Assembly: GCA_023396415.1 (NCBI GenBank)
Contig: JAEWWJ010000078.1
Coordinates: 1 to 7,688, forward strand
Length of the DNA: 7,688 nucleotides
From: Bacteroidota bacterium
GTDB lineage: Bacteria > Bacteroidota > Bacteroidia > Bacteroidales > F082
Direction: 5' to 3'
The translations under genes were made by a program, and so were the position numbers. Below, one piece after another: positions 1 to 5,512 of the stretch (positions are counted from its first letter, which is position 1; each line of letters starts with the position of its first letter). The notes beneath the pieces are model-generated. The model was not told the origin of the DNA and did not search any database. It saw only the letters and a program-made list of their open reading frames with translations.

Positions 1-447
1 GAGCAAGACACGCTGACGGAAATGAACAAAACGGCAGGCAACATACAACTGCCGTCGGGTAGCTTTAAAGTAGAAGAACTGCTGGCCATTTTAAACCATC
101 TGCCGCTCGACATGACTTTTGTTGACAAAGATGACAAGGTGAAATATTTCTCCCAAGGATCGGAAAGAATATTCCAACGCAACCGTGCCATCCTCAACCG
201 TGATGTGCGTTTATGCCATCCGCCTTCGAGCGCACATATTGTGGACAAAATTATTGACGATTTTAGAACCGGAAAAGCTTCTCGAGCTCCATTTTGGATC
301 AATATGGGAGGCAAAATGATTCATATTGAATACTTTGCGCTTCGAAGCGAATCAGGTGAATACTTAGGTACATTGGAAGTGTCGCACAATGTGCAGGGTT
401 ATCGTGAGCTTGAAGGTGAACAACGTATCTTATCCTATACCACATAA
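1..447 (+). CDS. DUF438/PAS-domain protein, C-terminal part (5' end outside window)
   Basis: The reading frame is open to the first base, so this is the 3' end of a longer gene; the ATG at 22 is internal. The visible 148 residues are mostly one PAS domain of the kind at the C-terminus of DUF438 proteins: a segment reading LPLDMTFVDKDDKVKYFS, then a CHPPSSAHIV motif, then GEYLGTLEVSHNVQ and a closing LEGEQRIL. In the family this PAS domain normally follows an N-terminal DUF438 region and often a hemerythrin-like HHE domain, but neither can be seen here. The role is probably sensing or protecting against redox or nitrogen-oxide stress in the cytoplasm (inference from context). The next gene starts 3 nt after the stop, so the two are almost certainly cotranscribed. 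The family call is firm; the exact function is not known. Confidence 0.85.
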   Translation, partial: EQDTLTEMNKTAGNIQLPSGSFKVEELLAILNHLPLDMTFVDKDDKVKYFSQGSERIFQRNRAILNRDVRLCHPPSSAHIVDKIIDDFRTGKASRAPFWINMGGKMIHIEYFALRSESGEYLGTLEVSHNVQGYRELEGEQRILSYTT

Positions 448-450
448 ACC

Positions 451-984
451 ATGAAAAAAAACCCTTTGATCATCAGTCCAAAAACCAAAGTCCTGCAACT
501 GATTGAAACTTACCCTGAGCTTGAAGAAGTGTTGATAGGATATGTGCCGGCGTTTAAAAAGCTCCAAAATCCTTTGCTGCGTAAAACAGTGGCCAAAATA
601 GCCACCTTACAACAAGCGGCTACAATTGGACAAGTAAAAGTTGAGGACCTCATCAATGTGCTGCGCGATAAGGTGGGTCAAAACCTATACAGCCACGGCG
701 AAGAAACACCCTATGTAACACACCAACCCAAGTGGTTTAACCCAAACAGAATAACCAAAAGCCTCGACATCAGGGAGATGCTCAACGCGGGTGAGCAGCC
801 TGTGAACCAAGTTATCTCTGACTTGAATCGGCTTGAAGGCAACGCCATTTATGAAGTCATTTCTCCTTTTATACCGGCTCCTCTGATTGACAAGGCCACA
901 AGCCTCGACATCCATCACTGGATCAAAGAATGTAGCGCTCAAGAATTTAGAGTTTATTTTACGCGGAACGAAGAGAAAAGATAA
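451..984 (+). CDS. DUF1858-DUF2249 two-domain protein
   Basis: This is a 177-residue cytoplasmic protein without a signal peptide. Residues about 5-72 match DUF1858, a small helical domain also found at the N-terminus of ScdA/RIC-type iron-sulfur repair proteins; the typical pattern is PKTKVLQLIETYPELEEVLI followed by NPLLRKTVAK and a final VEDLINVLRDKV. Residues about 104-170 match DUF2249, starting with SLDIREM and ending EFRVYFTR. DUF2249 has a SirA/TusA-like fold and recurs in nitrogen-oxide and denitrification gene clusters. The start ATG sits 3 nt after the upstream DUF438/PAS gene, so they form an operon, and nirK follows on the same strand after 206 nt. A role in nitrogen-oxide stress or metallocentre maintenance is inferred from neighbours and domain company, not from catalytic residues. 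No frameshift or truncation is apparent. Confidence 0.8.
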   Translation: MKKNPLIISPKTKVLQLIETYPELEEVLIGYVPAFKKLQNPLLRKTVAKIATLQQAATIGQVKVEDLINVLRDKVGQNLYSHGEETPYVTHQPKWFNPNRITKSLDIREMLNAGEQPVNQVISDLNRLEGNAIYEVISPFIPAPLIDKATSLDIHHWIKECSAQEFRVYFTRNEEKR

Positions 985-1025
985 AAGGCAAAAGAGAAGA
1001 GGTGAAAGTTACTTTAAATTCGTGG

Positions 1026-1090
1026 TTTAGACGAAAACCGGCAATAAACCGGCGGAGAATATCGGGTTACAATCCGCCTTCGTGTCTAAA
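1026..1090 (+). other. GC-richer stem-loop in the gap before nirK
   Basis: The outer arms TTTAGAC (1026-1032) and GTCTAAA (1084-1090) are perfect reverse complements; GAA/TTC (1033-1035 with 1079-1081) can extend them past a 2-nt bulge. Inside, GGCGGA (1051-1056) pairs with TCCGCC (1073-1078). Alternatively CCGG (1038-1041) pairs with CCGG (1049-1052), overlapping the first option. The 8-mer AAACCGGC occurs twice, separated by AAT. No T-run follows, so it is not a standard intrinsic terminator. It lies upstream of the proposed nirK promoter, so it would sit in the 3' UTR of the preceding operon unless another promoter exists. It matches no riboswitch class that I can recognise. Confidence 0.45.
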
Positions 1091-1124
1091 AGTTAACGAA
1101 ATCTTAAATAACAAAAATAATTCG

Positions 1125-1136
1125 GACAAATATGTC
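1125..1136. promoter_or_regulatory. Palindromic candidate activator site upstream of nirK
   Basis: The sequence GACA-AATA-TGTC is a perfect inverted repeat with a 4-nt spacer. Its centre lies about 38 nt before the transcription start expected from the TATTTTTG element, near the usual position for a class II Crp/Fnr-family activator. The promoter lacks a good -33 TTG, which fits activator dependence. Family members that sense NO or low oxygen commonly control nirK genes. Which regulator binds here, if any, is inference; the motif does not exactly match the FNR/DNR (TTGAT-N4-ATCAA) or HcpR consensus. Confidence 0.4.
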
Positions 1137-1155
1137 TTTTAATGTTTATCTTTTA

Positions 1156-1163
1156 TATTTTTG
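1156..1163 (+). promoter_or_regulatory. Bacteroidota-type -7 element of nirK
   Basis: TATTTTTG fits TAnnTTTG exactly. It lies 27 nt before the ATG at 1191, giving a 5' leader of about 20 nt. No TTG occurs 19-21 nt upstream, where TGTC of the palindrome is found instead. The element contains the TTG at 1161, which argues against that codon being the translation start. Confidence 0.55.
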
Positions 1164-1190
1164 TCCAAAATAAATTCAAAAAACATTTTT

Positions 1191-2642
1191 ATGCGTTTCA
1201 ATAAAATGATTCTAACAAGAGCAATTGTACTCAGCTTCGGCTTGGCACTGATGATGGCTTCCTGCACACAGAGCGGTTCCGATGTCAAACACCCTATTGG
1301 TCGCGACTATAACGTTCAAGAAGTTAAAGGTGAAGAAGTAGCCGTTTTAGGAATTCCGCCTCATGTTCCACCACCGATTACCCGCGACTATCCCACGAAG
1401 GTGCGTGTGGAGTTAGAAATCATTGAACAAGAAATGGAATTAGCCGATGGTGTAAACTACGTATTTTGGACCTTTGGCGGCACCGTTCCCGGTTCGTTCA
1501 TCCGCATCCGCGAAGGCGATTATGTTGAATTTCACTTAAAAAATCACCCGGACAATAAATTACCTCATAACATTGATCTTCATGCTGTTACAGGACAAGG
1601 CGGGGGTGCCGAGGCCACATTTGTTGCACCTGGTTATGAAGCCACTTTCCATTTCACAGCACTTAATCCGGGTCTTTTCGTTTACCATTGTGCTACAGCC
1701 CCTGTGGGGATGCACATTGCCAACGGTATGTACGGCCTCATTTTGGTTGAACCCAAAGAAGGATTGCCTAAGGTGGACAAAGAATTTTATGTGATGCAAG
1801 GCGATTTTTATACCGAAGGCAACTACGGCCAATCGGGACTTCAAGCCTTCGACATGAACAAAGCCATCAAAGAAGATGCTGATTATGTAGTATTTAACGG
1901 AATGGTGGGCGCACTTACCGGCGACAATACCTTAAAAGCACATGCCGGCGAAACCGTTCGTTTGTTTGTTGGCAATGGCGGTCCTAACCTTGTTTCAAGT
2001 TTCCATGTGATTGGCGAAGTGTTCGACAATGTGTATATCGAAGGCGGATCGTCAGTTAATCACGATGTTCAAACCACACTTATCCCGGCGGGAGGTGCCT
2101 CTATCGTTGAGTTTAAAACTGAAATTCCCGGCGAATTTATCCTTGTTGACCACTCTATCTTTAGGGCTTTCAACAAAGGAGCTTTGGGTATTTTATCCGT
2201 GGAGGGCGAACCTAATAAAACCATTTATTCCGGCAAATCAGAACCAGGCATCTATCAACCCTCAGCAGAATCAGTAAAATGGAGAAAGAAAACAAAAGAA
2301 TCGCCGGTGCAAACCACTGAAAACAAGCTCGAACAGGGCAAAAAACTCTTCCAAGCCAACTGTGCTGCCTGCCATTTGTCCGACGGCAAAGGTGTTGAGG
2401 GCGTGTTTCCTCCTTTGGTCAATTCCGATTATTTTGCCAATGACATTCACAAAGCCATTGATCCGGTAGTGAACGGACTTTCAGGACCTTTGACCGTGAA
2501 CGGAAAGAATTACAACAGTGTGATGCCGCGCCAGGCACTTACCGATGCTGAAGCTGCCGCTGTTATCACCTATGTATATAAAGTACTGAACAACAGCGAT
2601 AAGGAGGTAACAAGTGAAGATGTAAAGAAAGTGAGAAAATAA
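1191..2642 (+). CDS. nirK: Copper-containing nitrite reductase fused to cytochrome c, lipoprotein
   Basis: It reduces nitrite to nitric oxide outside the cytoplasm. I start it at ATG 1191 (483 aa); the in-frame TTG at 1161 lies inside the promoter, and ATG 1206 is also possible. Residues 1-25 form a lipoprotein signal ending MMASC, with lipidated Cys25. Two cupredoxin domains follow. Type 1 copper ligands are His126, Cys167, His175 and Met180, within HCATAPVGMHIANGM, the AniA-like long form. Type 2 ligands are His131, His166 and His321. Asp129 and His272 are the catalytic pair. Residues about 380-475 are a C-terminal cytochrome c domain with a CAACH haem motif (391-395) and probable axial Met445 in SVMPRQ, so electrons can enter through a built-in haem. 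Length exceeds the usual 340-380 aa because of this fusion. All key residues are present. The stop overlaps the next start by one base (TAATG), implying coupling with nirV. Confidence 0.96.
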   Translation: MRFNKMILTRAIVLSFGLALMMASCTQSGSDVKHPIGRDYNVQEVKGEEVAVLGIPPHVPPPITRDYPTKVRVELEIIEQEMELADGVNYVFWTFGGTVPGSFIRIREGDYVEFHLKNHPDNKLPHNIDLHAVTGQGGGAEATFVAPGYEATFHFTALNPGLFVYHCATAPVGMHIANGMYGLILVEPKEGLPKVDKEFYVMQGDFYTEGNYGQSGLQAFDMNKAIKEDADYVVFNGMVGALTGDNTLKAHAGETVRLFVGNGGPNLVSSFHVIGEVFDNVYIEGGSSVNHDVQTTLIPAGGASIVEFKTEIPGEFILVDHSIFRAFNKGALGILSVEGEPNKTIYSGKSEPGIYQPSAESVKWRKKTKESPVQTTENKLEQGKKLFQANCAACHLSDGKGVEGVFPPLVNSDYFANDIHKAIDPVVNGLSGPLTVNGKNYNSVMPRQALTDAEAAAVITYVYKVLNNSDKEVTSEDVKKVRK

Positions 2643-3433
2643 TGTTTCGTGGTTTTTATCTGTCGCTGCTCATTCTTTGGACAGCAACCTCTACCCTATC
2701 GGGACAAACCGCTGCCATGCAATACATCGCCGGAGGAAAGTTTGTACCCCTTTACTCAACTGACGAAAGTGCGCAAGAAGTTGTGCCTTTTTTCATTGAT
2801 AGCTATCCCGTTACCAATGCGCAATTCAAGGTATTTGTTGAAGCAAATCCTGAATGGGATAAGGCAAACGTGAAGCAACTTTTTGCTGATGGAAAATACC
2901 TGAGTCATTGGAAAAGCAACACCGATTTCGATCCGGCTTTGGCCAATAGTCCGGTGGTTTTCGTTTCGTGGTTTGCCGCTGAAAAATATTGCGAGAGCAA
3001 TGGAAAACGATTGCCAAGCACAGCCGAATGGGAATTGGTAGCCGCTGCAGGAAGTCGTGGGCCTGACGGACAAAAAGAAGAGGGTTTTAATGAATGGATT
3101 CTCGATATGGCTTCCAAGCCCAAAGCCGCCACCATGCCCGAAGTAGGGAGCACCCGCGTTAACTATTACGGTGTTTGGGATATGCACGGCCTGGGTTGGG
3201 AATGGACCTACGACTTTAACACAGCCCTCACCACCGGCGAATCGAGAGGCAATTCAAGCTTAGACAATAATCTTTTTTGTGGTGGAGGATCATTTGCGTC
3301 AAAAGACCTGAACAACTACGCTTCTTTCCTTAGGTTTGCTTTGCGATCGAGTCTCAAGGCCAAATATACAGTTGGTAACTTGGGCTTCCGCTGCGTGAAG
3401 GAGGCACCTCCTAAAACTAAAAACCAAAAATAA
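2642..3433 (+). CDS. nirV: NirV-like formylglycine-generating-enzyme (FGE/SUMF1) family protein
   Basis: This 263-residue protein starts with a signal peptide (about residues 1-22, hydrophobic LSLLILWTATSTLS), so it is exported. The rest is an FGE-sulfatase/SUMF1 domain: YPVTNAQFKVFV near 55-66, PVVFVSW then YCESNGKRLPSTAEWELVAAAG near 104-137, GVWDMHGLGWEWTYD at 177-191, CGGGSF at 213-218 and NLGFRC at 246-251. FGE-fold proteins called NirV are often encoded beside nirK, although their role is not settled. By eye the paired active-site cysteines of true FGE (human Cys336/Cys341) align to non-cysteine residues just before RFALRSS, so formylglycine formation is unlikely; a binding or maturation role for NirK is inferred. 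The ATG overlaps the nirK stop by one base. The symbol rests on the family plus its place next to nirK. Confidence 0.88.
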   Translation: MFRGFYLSLLILWTATSTLSGQTAAMQYIAGGKFVPLYSTDESAQEVVPFFIDSYPVTNAQFKVFVEANPEWDKANVKQLFADGKYLSHWKSNTDFDPALANSPVVFVSWFAAEKYCESNGKRLPSTAEWELVAAAGSRGPDGQKEEGFNEWILDMASKPKAATMPEVGSTRVNYYGVWDMHGLGWEWTYDFNTALTTGESRGNSSLDNNLFCGGGSFASKDLNNYASFLRFALRSSLKAKYTVGNLGFRCVKEAPPKTKNQK

Positions 3434-3467
3434 TTTTCTTAATACAATCCAAATTAAAACACTCGTT

Positions 3468-4103
3468 ATGAAAAAAATCACCAAATTAATGTTCGCCATC
3501 GCCATCCTAGTCGTGGCAAGTTGCACCCAACAAAAGCCCGAAGCCGAAACGAAAGCCGACTGCTGCAAAAATGAATCGAAAGAAGCGAACACCTCCAAAA
3601 CGACTGGTTTTTCTGATGCCTCTCTTTTCTGGTTGGATTCATCATGGGAAAACCAAAATGGCGACAGTCTCTCCCTCAAGCAGTTTGAAGGAAAAGTGAT
3701 CGTTGCTGCCATGATTTTCACCCATTGTCCAACCGCATGTCCGCGCATTGTGTCCGACATGAAAAGTATTGAAGCTGCCCTTACAGCCGATGAGAAAAAA
3801 CAAGTTCAGTTTTTGCTGCTGAGCATGGATCCAACTCGCGATACCCCAGAAAGAATGCAAGAATTTGCTAACGATCACCGCTTGGGTGCCGATTGGCAAC
3901 TTGTACGCACCAACCAAAATGGCACCACCGAGTTGGCCCATGTGTTAGGTGTTAAAGTGAAACCTTTGGCTGAGGGTGGTTTCGACCATTCCAACATCAT
4001 CAATATTTTGAACCGCGAAGGCGAAATTGTTTCGCAACAAAACGGCTTGAACCTGCCCGCCGAACCCAGCTTAGAAGCCATCAGAAAGGTGATTGCCGAA
4101 TAA
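3468..4103 (+). CDS. SCO1/SenC-family copper-binding lipoprotein
   Basis: This 211-residue protein has a lipoprotein signal MKKITKLMFAIAILVVASC with lipidated Cys19, so it is membrane-anchored facing the periplasm. A short linker holding an extra Cys pair (Cys32-Cys33) leads into a thioredoxin-fold SCO domain. The copper site is visible: the CxxxC motif CPTAC (Cys87, Cys91) and the conserved distal histidine His174 in GGFDHSN. SMDPTRDTPE (119-128) is the family's loop. SCO proteins deliver copper or act as thiol reductants, classically for the CuA site of cytochrome oxidase. Here the gene lies 34 nt after nirV in the nirK cluster, so loading or protecting the NirK copper centres is the likely job (inference). 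A cox or nos role cannot be excluded because those genes are not visible. No Shine-Dalgarno precedes the ATG, as is usual in Bacteroidota. Confidence 0.92.
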   Translation: MKKITKLMFAIAILVVASCTQQKPEAETKADCCKNESKEANTSKTTGFSDASLFWLDSSWENQNGDSLSLKQFEGKVIVAAMIFTHCPTACPRIVSDMKSIEAALTADEKKQVQFLLLSMDPTRDTPERMQEFANDHRLGADWQLVRTNQNGTTELAHVLGVKVKPLAEGGFDHSNIINILNREGEIVSQQNGLNLPAEPSLEAIRKVIAE

Positions 4104-4113
4104 AGGCTACATT

Positions 4114-4156
4114 TTGTGCACAACAGTTTTACACCTACTTAACTGTGAGGTTTTTT
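4114..4156 (+). terminator. Candidate terminator between convergent SCO gene and - strand gene
   Basis: ACAGTT (4123-4128) and AACTGT (4141-4146) can form a 6-bp stem with a 12-nt loop, followed by GAGG and six Ts (4151-4156). A 10-bp perfect palindrome, TTGTGCACAA (4114-4123), directly precedes and slightly overlaps it. The site lies 10-53 nt after the SCO stop, where a terminator is expected. The stem is short and the loop long, so the call is weak. Confidence 0.35.
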
Positions 4157-4216
4157 CATGTAACAAAGCCAATTCATCAAAATTTGGCAGTAGCAAATCG
4201 TGAAAAATCCAAAACA

Positions 4217-4702
4217 TCAAAGCGCGAGGCATAGCCCGATTCCATTTCCTGTCACTTTTAACTTCAACTCCATTTGGGTTCGCGAAGTGGTGGCTTTCAA
4301 CCCATCGTTGTAGATGTTCACCGCTTGTTGGGTCTTTTGATTCATTTTTTGGCTGACCGGAATGGCTACGGCAATCAACCCTACACCTATGGCTGCTATT
4401 GTCCAATTTGGATCGCCACCGCCAAGGGCTGTTCCAATAGGATAGCCTACCATAAATCCGCCGGCATAACTAAAAACCATCGTCAATATGTAAGATGATT
4501 GCGCCGATTTTATCTGTGCTTGAGCTTGTTCGTTGGATTGCAAACTCGCGCGCAGCTGATTCATTGTCAAGGGTACTCCTTGTTTGAAGTACTGATAGCC
4601 TCCAAAAACTTTTTTAATAGAAATTGAATCGCCTTCTGTTTGCCCAAAACCACATGACAAGCCCATTACAAAAAGAGCTAAAAGGAGTAGTTTTTTTTTC
4701 AT
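4217..4702 (-). CDS. Conserved hypothetical exported/membrane protein, Bacteroidota type
   Basis: This is a 161-residue protein of unknown function. I start it at the ATG at 4702; an in-frame GTG lies one codon upstream. Residues 1-21 are a signal sequence (MKKKLLLLALFVMGLSC...GQ); cleavage could follow GFGQ (signal peptidase I), or Cys17 could be a lipid site, though GLSC is a poor lipobox. Then come a polar region with SIKKVFGGYQYFKQGVPLTM, a glutamine-rich helix (55-69), and two hydrophobic glycine-rich segments at about 71-96 (GGFMVGYPIGTALGGG) and 101-117, the first like a glycine zipper. The protein ends with ELKLKVTGNGIGLCLAL. I recall similar short proteins in many Bacteroidota with this layout but no known function. 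It faces the nirK cluster tail to tail, so it is a separate transcription unit with its own promoter. Confidence 0.75.
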   Translation of the reverse strand: MKKKLLLLALFVMGLSCGFGQTEGDSISIKKVFGGYQYFKQGVPLTMNQLRASLQSNEQAQAQIKSAQSSYILTMVFSYAGGFMVGYPIGTALGGGDPNWTIAAIGVGLIAVAIPVSQKMNQKTQQAVNIYNDGLKATTSRTQMELKLKVTGNGIGLCLAL

Positions 4703-4726
4703 CACTAAGATTTATTTTCAGGTTTT

Positions 4727-4790
4727 GTTCATTTTTGGTACTACCGCCTAAAAATGAACCTCCACAATGATCTGATCACCAATGGTTCAT
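4727..4790 (-). promoter_or_regulatory. Leader with two mutually exclusive hairpins
   Basis: Read on the - strand, segment 1 ATGAACC (4790-4784) can pair with segment 2 GGTTCAT (4760-4754). That hairpin has an additional inner stem (UGGUGAU with AUCAUUG, including G-U pairs, around a CAG loop) and is followed by a short T-run. Segment 2 with its T-run (4759-4750) can instead pair with segment 3 AAAAATGAAC (4736-4727), a perfect 10-bp match. Only one pairing can exist at a time, as in transcription attenuators. It sits within the untranslated leader predicted for the hypothetical gene starting at 4702. No ligand, leader peptide or regulator is apparent. Confidence 0.4.
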
Positions 4791-4815
4791 ATTTTTTAAT
4801 CATCAAAAGCGAGTT

Positions 4816-4845
4816 CAAAATTACAAAAACAAAAGGCGTGTACAA
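4816..4845 (-). promoter_or_regulatory. Bacteroidota-type promoter for the hypothetical gene
   Basis: On the - strand a TTG (4845-4843) is followed after exactly 19 nt by TAATTTTG (4823-4816), fitting the Bacteroidota consensus TTG-N19-21-TAnnTTTG. Transcription would start near 4810, about 105 nt before the ATG at 4702, leaving room for the hairpin leader. Confidence 0.55.
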
Positions 4846-5512
4846 CCATTTTTCAAGACGGGAGCTACAACCAACGCAAAAGAAATTGGCTTCCTTATGC
4901 TGATTCCAAAGGAAAAATTCACTAATTTTGACCCCCTAAACAAACATTTTATAAATCACACTTATCCATTCATTATGAAGGATTTGTTTTGATTTCTTAA
5001 CCAATAAAAACGAATTGTTCGCCATTTTTTATGAAAAGATTGAACATGAAAAATATAAAAAGGGAAGTCTTTGATCTGAGATAAAGACGGCATCTCCATT
5101 GGGCAATAAAGTTCTCAAATAAAATTTTATTTCGCGCATATTTGATGCCATCAGGGTTGTAACGCAAAACCATAAGTTTCTGCATCAATTCTGTATTTGT
5201 TTCGGTTGAACGTGCTGTGCAATGCAGTAGGTCATGATGCTTTTGTGGCATTGCAAAAAAGGTAAAGCCAGAGATATGAATTTAAAATGACCCTCACCAA
5301 AAAACTTTTGGGTTGTGAAAAAATAACAATTAGTAAATAATACGCTTCAAGCCTTTGCGGAATGTAAAAAACCCAAGGTATTTATATAAAGTACATAATA
5401 TCAATTTATTACAATAAAGATACATCTATTTTCTATTCAAAAAAATGACTGATCAGATAGAGATATTTGAACAGATAAAACTATAACTTATTAACAATTA
5501 AAAACTTAGATT
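4846..5512. other. AT-rich intergenic region upstream of hcp, no convincing gene
   Basis: About 660 bp without a recognisable gene. On the - strand an 84-codon open frame (5251-4997) shows no family motif and ends in a phenylalanine-rich low-complexity stretch, so I do not call it. Small inverted repeats occur: an imperfect hairpin at 4965-4982 (TCC-A-TTCAT / ATGAA-GGA), CCAAAA/TTTTGG at 5297-5311, the palindrome TTTATATAAA at 5381-5390 and CTGATCAG at 5449-5456. GATATTTG (5462-5469) differs by one base from the TAnnTTTG -7 element and is the best hcp promoter candidate I see, but it has no -33 TTG. Confidence 0.5.

Noticed and set aside
685..942. Antisense open frames over the coding genes, such as 685-942 and those within nirK, nirV, the SCO gene and hcp
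   Set aside because: They overlap well-supported genes and have no domain motifs; they are shadows of the real frames.
1026..1090. Known riboswitch
   Set aside because: None of the conserved cores I can recall (TPP, cobalamin, SAM, fluoride, purine, preQ1) is recognisable, and the proposed nirK promoter is downstream, so it would not be in the nirK leader.
1161..1190. TTG at 1161 as the nirK start codon
   Set aside because: The TTG is part of the TATTTTTG promoter element and would lie upstream of the transcription start; ATG 1191 leaves a proper lipoprotein signal.
2601..2607. AAGGAGG as a ribosome binding site for nirV
   Set aside because: It lies inside nirK, about 35 nt before the nirV ATG, which is too far; the genes here generally lack Shine-Dalgarno sequences, so it is probably just coding sequence.
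4997..5251. 84-codon - strand open frame upstream of hcp
   Set aside because: No recognisable motif or domain, a low-complexity phenylalanine-rich end, and AT-rich surroundings with no convincing promoter; most likely a chance open frame.
5449..5456. CTGATCAG palindrome as an HcpR or FNR operator for hcp
   Set aside because: It is only 8 bp and matches neither TTGAT-N4-ATCAA nor the HcpR motifs known to me; its position relative to any promoter is uncertain.
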